A stretch of DNA of 64,000 bases from Bacteroidaceae bacterium (GTDB lineage: Bacteria; Bacteroidota; Bacteroidia; Bacteroidales; Bacteroidaceae): contig JAFUFW010000026.1 of the NCBI GenBank assembly GCA_017469685.1, positions 1 to 64,000 of the forward strand. Reading direction: 5' to 3'. The notes beneath the pieces are model-generated. The model saw nothing but the letters and a program-made list of their open reading frames with translations. It was not told where the DNA came from and did no database searches. This document shows, in pieces, positions 10,001 to 18,613 of the stretch. Position 1 is the stretch's first letter; every line of letters starts with the position of its first letter. The position numbers were made by a program, and so were the translations under genes.

Positions 10001-10076
10001 TAGCAGTTTCCTGAGCTTGAACCATTGAAATGGTCATAAGCACAAAGGAGCAGAGAATGATTCCTGTCTTTTTCAT
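7035..10076 (-). CDS. SusC/RagA-like TonB-dependent outer-membrane transporter (second pair)
   Basis: A TonB-dependent importer that forms the outer-membrane barrel of the second SusC/SusD pair. The start is placed at the ATG of MKKTGIILCS (10076; 10082 is also possible), because it begins a clean signal peptide ending MVQAQ. The reading frame is open further upstream to 10208, but that part would overlap the previous gene. After the signal there is a carboxypeptidase-like regulatory domain (about 24-100), then the plug with YFIRGLQSINLSSQPLFIID and APDDIERIEVMRDGSAIWGS, then the beta-barrel ending in the aromatic-rich strand FQLGVKINL. The spacing to the neighbouring FAS1 gene is about 50 bp, and the whole run from 21208 to 5326 reads as one operon. 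Confidence 0.92.
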   Translation of the reverse strand: MKKTGIILCSFVLMTISMVQAQETAITVRGRITSATTGKGLVGVNLTSPNLKVSAMTGDDGTYEIQLPSLDVPLLVSAPECKSQIVPVQGRTVVDITMLDELTTTDPSELNLHIDGMLRSSHQSGQPSSSDTYFIRGLQSINLSSQPLFIIDGVEWQMGEDAQSLVTGYNGSPLNMLAPDDIERIEVMRDGSAIWGSKGAAGVVVISTKRAKDMATKIEANISMGFQMPFRSMPMMNAEAYKRYASDVMRGLKTEEREQFHFIEDDILKSYYWDSHQQTEWLGEVIKPAFLQNYGINVAGGDDIALYRFSLGYGKNNGSIEGTSFGRMNVRFNSDIKLTQRLSLAADIAYAQTMTNAAFDGLDEVHSPVYQALIKSPLYGPWQHNSAGQATIRMNDTDELGVGNPVALTGDNIPSIDRYRFNLNMRPSYRFTDRLRLSAILGFSWDKTAEDVFLPDHGVADMPLVNQQKEVYNTALNMVANLMARQSTLSAEGRLDWTALNKYSHDLRLAAGGRFYNTYYKWNSGLGYNTGSDFMRALSNTNSNLRWIEGDNYKEREAAWFITADYSYFNKYFLNLGLELSTSSRYGLDAGGLKMAGVSWAFNPSLSAAWLISSERWMSSLSAINEARLHVSLSQTGNDRLPLFANHTYQQIASSLQDAQGPYLNNLGNEGLKWETTRRASLGLDLSMLHNRWQLGADVFWARTSDLVTRKRLNDIAGMPYYWDNNGVLTNRGFEFSTSARIIDGKDWRLILGIMLGHYDNKIQDLQNGSFTTDVAGATILTAVGKSAGVFYGWQTNGVLRDAAEAARANLRIVAENGEEVTFKAGDVRFVDQNSDGIIDESDRVVLGNPNPDLYGNFNLQLRWKRLTLDGIFGYSIGGEAYNALRQQLESGSKLWNQTKAMENRWTAGGQETDMPRAVYGDPMGNSRSSDRWVEDATYLKLRRLQLTYDVPLNTSFLQGLSLWASANNLLTFSRYLGADPEFSMSTSVLYQGVDSGLVPSSRSFQLGVKINL

Positions 10077-10125
10077 AAGCATGAAATATCTCTTTTTCTT
10101 TAATCTGTTCTCATTAATAATAATA

Positions 10126-11721
10126 CTATTCAACAACAGGCACAAAGCGAACACAGTCCACACGAAACTTGCGTATGTATCCGTTCCTTGCATCGGCAGC
10201 GGTGACACGGGTGCGCACTTGCAGCGTAGTTGTTGGTGTTACGTCGAGCGAGGCATTGCCCGGTTGCAAATGCCACATGCCATCGTGGTAGTCTGATACC
10301 GGAAACTCTACACCCTCGAATGCCTTAACCGAGATGATCTCAGACAAGACTTCTCCGTCTGATGTAAGGCCGCTAATCTCCACCGGCGTACTCATATTTT
10401 TTGCTGTAGAACGGCCATTGCTCCCGCGATACATCATCTGGAAGACTACTTTAGTCTTTTCGCCGGTCAAATTAAATCCATCAACCATCGGGTTAACGAA
10501 GTCAACGTACACATCGTACTTCGTGGCCAGTGCATCAGCAATGTAAAATGTTACACCACCGTCGACATTGCCACTAGACACTTCGAGGTAGCTATCGTCG
10601 CTTACACCTTGTACCAAACTCTCTACATCAGTGTTGCGGACATAACAATTGGTTCCCGAAAGGGCTACGCGGCTGTCCATGTCCTCTGCTTCAACCATGA
10701 GCTTATGATTCCAAATACAGGTATCGTTAGCGTTCAGATGGGTTGGAGCCACGTAAATGATGCCATTTGAACCTTCAATGCGTTCGTAACCGGCCAGAAA
10801 GGCTTTAACTGGCTTGATAACTTTACCCGTTACTGTGACAAGGCTGTCGGCAGTCTCATCAACGATGCCACGGAAAGTCAAACCACCCAGGATAGCTAGA
10901 CCCGTCTGCACATGCTGAATACTATCGGCTTCGAATGGAGCTGCGGCGTAAGCAGTGAAAGCTGGTGCTACGCGCTCCATCTCTGCAGCCCAAACGTCAT
11001 CGGAGGGCAGTATCATAGTGAACAGCGAATCTTCATCGGCAATGTCTCCGATGCCATACCGGCCATCCTCAAGCAGTGGATTGTAATCAATGAAGACGCT
11101 ATCGTAGCTTGTGGAGCGACGTTCATCGTAGATCTTTTGGTCGAACTGAGACACGAATGTGGCAACGTCAGCAAAACGCTTGTCTGCATCCAATAGTTCG
11201 CGTATACTATATTTATAAGGTATCTGCGACGTGAGGATGTGCAACAGACCATTCCTCGCCGTAATATCGGCATTGGCGATAGGTGCTCCATTGAACGTAC
11301 TCAAATCAGAGAATTGCATGCGCTTGCCGTTGAGCATCTTGATGAGCCCCTCTGTTGAAGTTGGGTTGCTGAATCGGGCTATATGGTTGCTGACAATCCG
11401 TTGTACACTTGCAGTATCGTTGAAATCGAGGTCCGCTAAAGCCTCGTCGGTGGGAGCCCATACCGTGTAAGTCTGGTCATTCGTCAGCAACGCATCAACA
11501 CCTGTTTGACGGAGAGCCTTTGTGAACTTAGAGAGTCTTCCATCGCTTGAAATGAGGGCCATAAGATGTTTATCGCCCAAACCTCCCGTCCTACCGTAAT
11601 GCTCATCCCACTCATTCTGGCATGATGATAGGCAGAATGCTCCACATACAAAGACCCACCCCAGTGCTCCTTTAAAGTGTGGGAGATATAATACCCTTCT
11701 TATATTACTTGTTATCTTCAT
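10126..11721 (-). CDS. FAS1 (fasciclin)-domain lipoprotein
   Basis: A surface lipoprotein with two FAS1-type modules. The first contains the signature TYTVWAPTDEALADL and the closing GLLHILTSQIPY; the second contains SLFTMILPSDDVWAAEM. The C-terminal 200 residues (starting near LMVEAEDMDS) look like a beta-sandwich similar to carbohydrate-binding modules. The start is set at MKITSNIRR, which gives a lipoprotein signal ending CLSSC. An in-frame ATG at 11787 overlaps the stop of the upstream gene as ATGA and is the alternative. FAS1 domains mediate adhesion or ligand binding in other systems. Here the position between two SusC/SusD pairs suggests a SusE/F-like surface glycan-binding role, which is an inference. 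Confidence 0.82.
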   Translation of the reverse strand: MKITSNIRRVLYLPHFKGALGWVFVCGAFCLSSCQNEWDEHYGRTGGLGDKHLMALISSDGRLSKFTKALRQTGVDALLTNDQTYTVWAPTDEALADLDFNDTASVQRIVSNHIARFSNPTSTEGLIKMLNGKRMQFSDLSTFNGAPIANADITARNGLLHILTSQIPYKYSIRELLDADKRFADVATFVSQFDQKIYDERRSTSYDSVFIDYNPLLEDGRYGIGDIADEDSLFTMILPSDDVWAAEMERVAPAFTAYAAAPFEADSIQHVQTGLAILGGLTFRGIVDETADSLVTVTGKVIKPVKAFLAGYERIEGSNGIIYVAPTHLNANDTCIWNHKLMVEAEDMDSRVALSGTNCYVRNTDVESLVQGVSDDSYLEVSSGNVDGGVTFYIADALATKYDVYVDFVNPMVDGFNLTGEKTKVVFQMMYRGSNGRSTAKNMSTPVEISGLTSDGEVLSEIISVKAFEGVEFPVSDYHDGMWHLQPGNASLDVTPTTTLQVRTRVTAADARNGYIRKFRVDCVRFVPVVE

Positions 11722-11783
11722 ATCTTTTACGTTTACAGTTTTCCTAAATATCCAACCCTTTTTCTCTCCCCGGGGTGGGCTTT

Positions 11784-13655
11784 TCACTCCCTATCCTCAT
11801 CTCTTAACAGATCAACGGGGATATATTCGATATAGTCCGCGTGAAACTGGCGTCCTCCACCCTTGTCGTCCATGTTCTTAGCGCGGAAGTAGTGGTAACC
11901 ATAATCTTGGAACAAGTACTGCCCGATGATTATGCGCAGGCATGCCGACATATCTCGCAGCGACTTGCCGCCTTCCTGCCCTGTGTACATACTGGTCGGA
12001 GCCTTCATATAGCCGTGATTGCGCATCATCTTATCGTTCTCTATGCCGTCGTCGCTGGTGTCCTCATCATGAACGTAGCCGATACGCGGGTCGTTTTCAG
12101 CACCATTGTAGCCGATTGTCAGGTCAACAGGGATGCCTGCTATCTGCCCGTCGATGAAGAGTTGTGCGATACCGCGCCAGTTTTCTGCCCGATAGCCAAG
12201 GCGTATCTCATAGTTGCCAGGAGGCACAGGGAGCATCTTTAGCGTGAAGTCGTACATCGGTCCGGCGATGAGCATCTCGTCACTTTGATAGTTTGTCCAG
12301 CCATCAGAGGCCCAGAGGGTGAGAGCCGAACCTGTGTTATATTTGAAATAGTCACCACAGAAATCCTGAGGGAAAGCTCGGGCGCTACTCAAATAGTCCC
12401 AATTCCATCGGATATGGTTATTGGTCAGCTGAGGTGGTACACTGTAGAAGTCGAAGCGGATGCGTTTGTGTAAGACGTCAGTCCTCATGACGTCTTCATC
12501 ATAGATTAATAGGTCCCGTAGTGTATGGATATACCCGTTCATGACTTCGATGTTACAGGCAGTCTCGTCCAGATGCACACTCTGGCCATTCCGTCGGCGG
12601 TTGATTTCAGGGCCCGCTTTTATTTCCATCAAGCGGTATTGCAGCATCGTTTCATAGTATTCGTATGCTTTTGAACGATAGGTTGGTGCACAAGCAAAAC
12701 CAGTGTATACCATCGAGCCTGTATTCATTTGGCGATTCAAGATGTGATAGGCGATGAACAGGTGCAACGGATTGTGCTCGGACGTGTAATCCCCCAGGTC
12801 CTTTGTGCCATACCACTGACTTGCGAACTGCTCTACAGCCGTCAGTGTGTCCACTCCTTCAATGTCAAGTCCTGCTTCTCGTAAGACTTCGTCGGTTTCA
12901 GCAAAGACAGTCCAGCCTAATTTGCAGTGTTCGAAGTGGCTCTGCGACGGGTCTTCACCGTCATAGCCGGCAGGCCCGATGTAGTTGGGGTCGTATATGT
13001 CAGACATTTGCTCGTTGAAGCCAGAAGCTTCGAAAGCGCGGGTGAAGACCTTAAGAGCTGGCTGTTGGCTTAAGCGTTGCAGGAAGGTCTCCTCGGAAGG
13101 CTCTATCACGCAATCGACCACATGTACCACACCATTATGCACTTCATTGTCTGCACTGACGATTGTTGCTACGCTGTTTACCACTATTTCGCGCTGCCCA
13201 AGGTCATTAATTACAAAGCTGATTTGTATTGTGCGATCCTGCATACTCAGCAGGGAGGTGGCATTACCCAAAAAATCCGTTGTCAGAAATTCCTGAGTGT
13301 TATTGGAGATTGTGCTGCTGTACACTACTTTTTGCATATCCTCGGTAGTTAGGTCATTCCAGGTCTGTCCGCGATTGACCAGCCAGCGCTCGATAGCCTC
13401 GTTAGTTGGCGGGAAACAGGTGAAATGACCATAGATACTCAGTAGCGACGTGTTGCCCGTCTGTTCGAGCATCTGATAGAAGTTGCTCAGTTCAGGCGTG
13501 TGTTGACAGAAGCTGGCCACCGTTTCACCCGTGAAGGTGTACATGGCTTCGTCCTGGATATCGTCACTGTTACAAGAGACGATGAGAGCTATTGCTGTAA
13601 GGGCTGCAATGGTCGCCATGCAACGGCGACATAAAGAACTTTTGACAGTATTCAT
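11784..13655 (-). CDS. FAS1 (fasciclin)-domain lipoprotein
   Basis: A 623-residue lipoprotein with signal and lipobox ending LIVSC. The N-terminal half has a FAS1 module (GHFTCFPPTNEAIERWL, then HNGVVHVVDCVIEPSEE). A second, more divergent module around residues 190-390 contains the LGWTVFAETDEVLREAG motif. The C-terminal third carries a beta-rich segment (PPGNYEIRLGYRAENWRGIA) resembling the ligand-binding sandwich domains of SusE-like proteins. The gene lies 4 bp after the susD stop and overlaps the start region of the next FAS1 gene, so it belongs to the same operon. The substrate is unknown. Confidence 0.8.
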   Translation of the reverse strand: MNTVKSSLCRRCMATIAALTAIALIVSCNSDDIQDEAMYTFTGETVASFCQHTPELSNFYQMLEQTGNTSLLSIYGHFTCFPPTNEAIERWLVNRGQTWNDLTTEDMQKVVYSSTISNNTQEFLTTDFLGNATSLLSMQDRTIQISFVINDLGQREIVVNSVATIVSADNEVHNGVVHVVDCVIEPSEETFLQRLSQQPALKVFTRAFEASGFNEQMSDIYDPNYIGPAGYDGEDPSQSHFEHCKLGWTVFAETDEVLREAGLDIEGVDTLTAVEQFASQWYGTKDLGDYTSEHNPLHLFIAYHILNRQMNTGSMVYTGFACAPTYRSKAYEYYETMLQYRLMEIKAGPEINRRRNGQSVHLDETACNIEVMNGYIHTLRDLLIYDEDVMRTDVLHKRIRFDFYSVPPQLTNNHIRWNWDYLSSARAFPQDFCGDYFKYNTGSALTLWASDGWTNYQSDEMLIAGPMYDFTLKMLPVPPGNYEIRLGYRAENWRGIAQLFIDGQIAGIPVDLTIGYNGAENDPRIGYVHDEDTSDDGIENDKMMRNHGYMKAPTSMYTGQEGGKSLRDMSACLRIIIGQYLFQDYGYHYFRAKNMDDKGGGRQFHADYIEYIPVDLLRDEDRE

Positions 13656-13659
13656 CGTT

Positions 13660-15267
13660 TTACCTTGTTATATCGTTAGATGTCTGGTAGAATCTGTTCT
13701 GCTTCAAAAGAGTGTTTGCACGCAACTCATCGCGGTGTATTGGCATGTAGACGGCATCCACGTCGTTGAGTTTGGGGCGAACGTCCGACCACATACTGAC
13801 TATCTCCTCATACCTTTTGCGCAGGTATGTCTCCAGAACTTGTGTGGGTGTTCCTTCGCGACGCATTCTGCGCAGTAGGTCGAAGTAGCGTTTCCCTTCA
13901 AAGAGAAATTCTCGCTGCCGTTCGTCAAAGACCAAATTACGCACTTCGTTTTGACTGTTGTAGTTACCGATTAAAGAACCAGGCTCAAGGTCGGGATTAG
14001 CACGATCATAGGTGAGCCCACAGAGGCGCACGGCCTCAGCCAGTTGGTCGGCTCCGCCCAGTTCCGCCATTGCCTCAGCTTTCATCAGATAGATGTCAGG
14101 CAGACGATAGATAATCCAGTTGCATGTGGCATCGCCCCATACGAAGTCTGATTCGCGGCCGGAGACGTTGGTCTGGTTAGTACGTATGGCAATGTATTTC
14201 TTGATGGCGTAGTAAGCACCGGCAGATACGAATGCATTCATGCGCCTTAGGTCGCGTTGGGCGAGGAAGAGGTCTGCACTTCCACCGACATTTGAGAAGT
14301 TATAGCTCGACAGGCATGCATCAGTAGTATTGTCTCCAAAGAAATCGCGAACAGCGTAGTTGATGTTATTCTGGTCGAGTTGCAGTTCCCATATACTCTC
14401 GTTGCTGTTCCCTTTCACGAAGACGCTTGAGAAGTATGTCGAAGAACGCTCCAAGGAGAGGGGATTATTGGTAGTTAAAAGGACCTTATCGCATGCATCA
14501 ATGCAGTCCTGATAGCGATTGAGCCAAAGTGCAATGTCAGCTTCAAGGGCCCATATAGCCTTCTGGGTGATGCGGCCCTTAGTATAGGGAGTATTCTCTG
14601 TCCACAACGTTGTAGCCTGTGTATCGACTGCCTGTAAATTCGACAGCTCCTGTGCCAGGATCTCGTCGCCTGATGTCTGCGGAACCATGAACGGGCGGCT
14701 GTCATCCTCATAAGGTTCCGTCACATAGGGCACATCTTTAAACGTGCGCACCAATGTGAAGTAGCAGAATGCGCGGATTGCGGTGGCTTCAGCAAGGTGC
14801 TGGCTCAATTCAGTAGTTGAGTAGTCTGGATCCTCATCTCGAACATTGGGCGCATTAGCCAAAAGCGTGTTGCATTGGTTGATGCAGGTATAGAACTGGT
14901 TCCAGCGAGTGTATTCATTAGTAGCAGTGATATCAGCTGTGAGAATTTTGAAGATATTGTCCTCTCGATTGCGACTGTCGAGGACATTATCACTGCGCAC
15001 TTCCCCCCATACTATCAGACGTTTGATTACGCCCTGATCTGCCAGTGTCCGATAGCAGGCTCCCATGGCTCCCTCCACGTCACTTTTCTTTTTCCAGAAA
15101 TCCTCACGCACCATCTCGCTCTCGGGAGGCGTAGAAAACCAATCCTCGCAGGAGGTGGTGAGGCAGAGGCTAAGTAGGAGAACCATCCCCCAGCCCTTCC
15201 CTGTTAAGGAGAGGTGCGCATAGTCCTGCAGCCTGTTCTTTATATTCATTATCATTTTCATAGTCAT
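13660..15267 (-). CDS. SusD/RagB-like glycan-binding lipoprotein (first pair)
   Basis: A 535-residue SusD-family lipoprotein. The signal peptide ends in the lipobox LTTSC (Cys40), so the true start may be one of the several in-frame ATGs near the 5' end (MTMKMIMNIK). Family features are the EDFWKKKSDVEGAMGACY helix, WNQFYTCINQCNTLLANA, AIRAFCYFTLVRTFKDVPYV, and the C-terminal VFDERQREFLFEGKRYFDLLR motif. It pairs with the SusC-like protein encoded 20 bp upstream and would deliver oligosaccharide to it at the cell surface. Confidence 0.92.
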   Translation of the reverse strand: MTMKMIMNIKNRLQDYAHLSLTGKGWGMVLLLSLCLTTSCEDWFSTPPESEMVREDFWKKKSDVEGAMGACYRTLADQGVIKRLIVWGEVRSDNVLDSRNREDNIFKILTADITATNEYTRWNQFYTCINQCNTLLANAPNVRDEDPDYSTTELSQHLAEATAIRAFCYFTLVRTFKDVPYVTEPYEDDSRPFMVPQTSGDEILAQELSNLQAVDTQATTLWTENTPYTKGRITQKAIWALEADIALWLNRYQDCIDACDKVLLTTNNPLSLERSSTYFSSVFVKGNSNESIWELQLDQNNINYAVRDFFGDNTTDACLSSYNFSNVGGSADLFLAQRDLRRMNAFVSAGAYYAIKKYIAIRTNQTNVSGRESDFVWGDATCNWIIYRLPDIYLMKAEAMAELGGADQLAEAVRLCGLTYDRANPDLEPGSLIGNYNSQNEVRNLVFDERQREFLFEGKRYFDLLRRMRREGTPTQVLETYLRKRYEEIVSMWSDVRPKLNDVDAVYMPIHRDELRANTLLKQNRFYQTSNDITR

Positions 15268-15287
15268 ATAACTTTTCTATATCTGTT

Positions 15288-18200
15288 TTAAAATCCTACG
15301 GTCACGCCCAGTGTGAAGTAGCGAGCGCGAGGTGTGCGATTGTTGTCCTTGGCTACACCAAAGTCGCTACCTTTTGGTGATATTTCAGGATCGGCACCTG
15401 TGTACTTAGTCAACGTCAGCATATTGTTCAGAGTCATGCTGAGCATCAGGTTATTCAGGCCTATGCGCTTGATGAGATTGGTGTCAAAACTATAGTTGAG
15501 GGTCACTTGCTTTAGACGCAGGAACGAACCACTCTCCACAAAACGATCACTGGCCAGCCAGTTGTAACCATTTTGGTAAAGGGCGCGTGGCATCTCTGTC
15601 GCATCGCCGTCCTTGCGCCAGCGCCAATTGGTGGCAATGCTCTGATTGCTTGTAGTGTACATATTCTCATTGTACATACGGCCGTAGTTGATGACCTTCG
15701 ATCCAAGACGGAAATTTGCCCATGTGTTGAGTGTTAGCTTCTTCCAGCGTAGTGTGAAGCCAAAACCGCCGTCAAGCTTTGGGTTGGAATTGCCGAGATA
15801 AACCACATCAAGTTCGTCGATGGTACCATCATGGTTGATGTCTTCATAAATGGCATCTCCACCACGAAAACGATAGTTTGTACGACCATAGTCGAAATAC
15901 ATCGGCACCGCAGCACCTTGTGCATCGAGTACGGCGTTACCATCGGCATCGCGCACGATGGGGGCATTGGGGCCTGACACGCCCGGATTCTCTATAGGCG
16001 AGTACTTGTCATACTGATAGACTCCTTTGAAGTGAAAGCCGTAGATACTTCCGAAAGAATTATTAATCTGTATGCGATTCAGGTAGCTACCGTTCTCTGG
16101 CGAGAAATCACTCTGGTACGAACTAAGCACCATAGGATCCAGCTCCTTGATAGTGTTTTGGTAGTTCGAAAGGTTAACGTTGACGTCCAACTGCCAGTCA
16201 CCCTTCTTCACCAGACGACTGGTGGAAAACTCCAGTTCCCAGCCGTCGTTGTCCATTGTGCCGGCATTAATGTAGCTGATGCTACCGAAGCCTGTACTTG
16301 AAGGTATCGTTTGGTTGGCAAACAACAGGTCGCTGGTACGGCGATGGTAGGCGTTCATTACGATGCGGTATCGATAGTCCAGCAGGCTCAACTCAAGACC
16401 AACGTTGATACTTGAAGAACGTTCCCATTTGAGATTGCTCAGCTGTAGGCTTGCAGGTTTGATGGTGGGCATGTTGATATAGTTCGAACCATAGCTGTCG
16501 TAACGACTGAAATAAAGATATTCATAGTCAGGACGGTTGCCTGTTACGCCCCATCCGACGCGCAGACTTCCCTCTGAGAACCACTTCTCACTAACCCGTT
16601 TCATCCATGGCTCGCTGGTGAAAATCCATTTTCCTGAGATGGAGGGAAAAAAGCCCCAACGGTTATCTGATCCGAAACGACTACTACCATCCCAACGGGC
16701 ACTGGCATCAACAATGTAGCGGTCTAACAGCATATAATGCCCACTGGCAAGGAAAGCCATGTTTCGCCCCTGATTCTTGGCACTATAGAATGATTCAGGG
16801 ACCATGTGGCCTCCATTGGAGACATCATTAGCGATGCTGGAAGCCAGACCGTAGCGCTCGAACTGCTGAATCTTGCTGTGGCTCACATCCATCTGCCATG
16901 ATCCGTAGAGCATCAGGCTGTGGTCTTCGCCAAGTCTCGGCATCCACGTCAGATTATGGTCGGTGTAGATAGTCATAGCCTCGCTCTCACGCTGATAGCC
17001 ACGATTCACTGCGCCGTCTGTCCATTGCTTGGTGGAGGTGGCGCGGGGTCGGAACTTAGTATCCTTCACGTTCTCTGAATCGAACTTTACGTAACCCTGG
17101 TAGCGCAGTTTTCCGCCATCGTCAGGGTCAATAAAGTCGTAGCGCAACCGCAGGGTAGGCATGATGCGCATATTGGTCTGCTGGTATGAGGCCAGTCGGG
17201 CTATTGCCACAGGATTGGCCAGATCTTTTTGATCGCCGTTTAGCACTGAGGTTTGGGCGATGTTGAAGAATTCACCCGTAGGATTGCCGTCGGCATCTCG
17301 GCGATAGATGCTGGTATTAGGCATCTTGCGATAGGCTATGCTCAATAGCCCCTCAACGCTACCGTCACCATAGTTTTTGTCATTGTCGGTATAGGTGATA
17401 TTGAACTCCGAGCCGAACATCAGCTTACGGCTGACATTGTACTCGAGATTCATCATGCCTGTGAAGCGGCGCAAGCCCTGTTCTATGATGGTGCCAGACT
17501 GGTTGTAGTAGCCCAAAGATGTACGGAAACGGGCGCGCTCGCCGCCTCCCTGAATCGAGAGGAGGTGGTCGTGTGTCCAGCCTGTCTGGCGAACGGCATC
17601 CACCCAATCGGTATTTTGCGTGAAGTTGTTAAAATCGGATGCGGTGCCATAGATATTCAGGAACTGTTGGCGGTCGTAGCTATACTCTGGGATGTTCACG
17701 TCCTGGCGGTAAGCATTGAAGTAGGCTTGCTTCATCAGCATCGTGTACTCATCGCCGTTGAGCAATGGCGCACCTTTCGGTTGCCAGTTGCCGGAGAGGC
17801 GATAGCTGTAGGAAACACGAGTAGGCCCCGTAACACCTTTCTTTGTCGTAATGTTAATGATGCCATTGGCGCCGCGAGAGCCCCAGATGGCACAAGCAGC
17901 ACCATCTTTGAGAACGGTTATCTCTGCAATGTCATCAGGGCTGATACTGAGAAGATTGGCAAACTGCTCATTGTCCGCGTTGGCAAAGTCGAAACCCTCG
18001 GTATTGCTCTCAAATGGGATATTGTTGACGAGAATGAGTGGCTCGTTGTTACCATTGATGCTTGTGATGCCACGGATACGCATCGTAGTGCCACTCCCCA
18101 AGTCGCCTGAATTAGCCACAATGTCGAGGCCTGCAATGCGCCCCTGCAGTGCATCGTCGATAGACGAAACGGACATTCCATCAAGCTTCTCTGTAGTGAA

Positions 18201-18599
18201 GCGTTGCATCGCTCCTGTGTACTCGCGTTCAGGGATAGCCATGCCACCTGAGCTGACATTTCGGGTGGCTTTAACAACGACCTCTGTCATTACGTTTTCA
18301 GCTTTCAAGGTAACATTAAACTTTCTCTGGCTACCAATAGGAAATGATTGTTTCTTATATCCAACGTAGCTGCAGACGAGCATATTGTCTGTTGAAGTCA
18401 CAGAGATGGAGAAATTGCCGTCGAAGTCGGTACGGGCTGCTGCCATGATACGCCCATTCTTGTCTTGTTCTACGACGGATGCAGCAATAAGTCCATCGGG
18501 CTCATCGTCGCCGATTACGCGCCCTGTCACAATCGTTTGGGAATGAAGGACAGCCGTCGAAATCAGAAGTATAAGTGAAATAATAATTCTATTTTTCAT
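15288..18599 (-). CDS. SusC/RagA-like TonB-dependent outer-membrane transporter (first pair)
   Basis: A 1103-residue TonB-dependent transporter with a signal peptide (ending VLHSQ), an N-terminal carboxypeptidase-like beta-sandwich (about 22-105), and a plug with MRIRGITSINGNNEPLILV and SPDDIAEITVLKDGAACAIW. The 22-strand-type barrel ends in ARYFTLGVTVGF. The SusC-specific Asn/Gly-rich plug pattern and the ATEMPRALYQ segment near the C-terminus are typical of the family. It starts 14 bp after the four-FAS1 lipoprotein gene, so it is expressed from the promoter at 21236-21245. It is longer than the second SusC and clearly diverged from it, so the two pairs probably take different oligosaccharides or different ends of one glycan. 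Confidence 0.93.
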   Translation of the reverse strand: MKNRIIISLILLISTAVLHSQTIVTGRVIGDDEPDGLIAASVVEQDKNGRIMAAARTDFDGNFSISVTSTDNMLVCSYVGYKKQSFPIGSQRKFNVTLKAENVMTEVVVKATRNVSSGGMAIPEREYTGAMQRFTTEKLDGMSVSSIDDALQGRIAGLDIVANSGDLGSGTTMRIRGITSINGNNEPLILVNNIPFESNTEGFDFANADNEQFANLLSISPDDIAEITVLKDGAACAIWGSRGANGIINITTKKGVTGPTRVSYSYRLSGNWQPKGAPLLNGDEYTMLMKQAYFNAYRQDVNIPEYSYDRQQFLNIYGTASDFNNFTQNTDWVDAVRQTGWTHDHLLSIQGGGERARFRTSLGYYNQSGTIIEQGLRRFTGMMNLEYNVSRKLMFGSEFNITYTDNDKNYGDGSVEGLLSIAYRKMPNTSIYRRDADGNPTGEFFNIAQTSVLNGDQKDLANPVAIARLASYQQTNMRIMPTLRLRYDFIDPDDGGKLRYQGYVKFDSENVKDTKFRPRATSTKQWTDGAVNRGYQRESEAMTIYTDHNLTWMPRLGEDHSLMLYGSWQMDVSHSKIQQFERYGLASSIANDVSNGGHMVPESFYSAKNQGRNMAFLASGHYMLLDRYIVDASARWDGSSRFGSDNRWGFFPSISGKWIFTSEPWMKRVSEKWFSEGSLRVGWGVTGNRPDYEYLYFSRYDSYGSNYINMPTIKPASLQLSNLKWERSSSINVGLELSLLDYRYRIVMNAYHRRTSDLLFANQTIPSSTGFGSISYINAGTMDNDGWELEFSTSRLVKKGDWQLDVNVNLSNYQNTIKELDPMVLSSYQSDFSPENGSYLNRIQINNSFGSIYGFHFKGVYQYDKYSPIENPGVSGPNAPIVRDADGNAVLDAQGAAVPMYFDYGRTNYRFRGGDAIYEDINHDGTIDELDVVYLGNSNPKLDGGFGFTLRWKKLTLNTWANFRLGSKVINYGRMYNENMYTTSNQSIATNWRWRKDGDATEMPRALYQNGYNWLASDRFVESGSFLRLKQVTLNYSFDTNLIKRIGLNNLMLSMTLNNMLTLTKYTGADPEISPKGSDFGVAKDNNRTPRARYFTLGVTVGF

Positions 18600-18613
18600 G
18601 ATGTTGGCCTCCT

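Noticed and set aside
10077..10208. The longer N-terminus of the second SusC protein
   Set aside because: It would overlap the preceding FAS1 gene and place the clear signal peptide in the middle of an extension; the internal ATG fits better.
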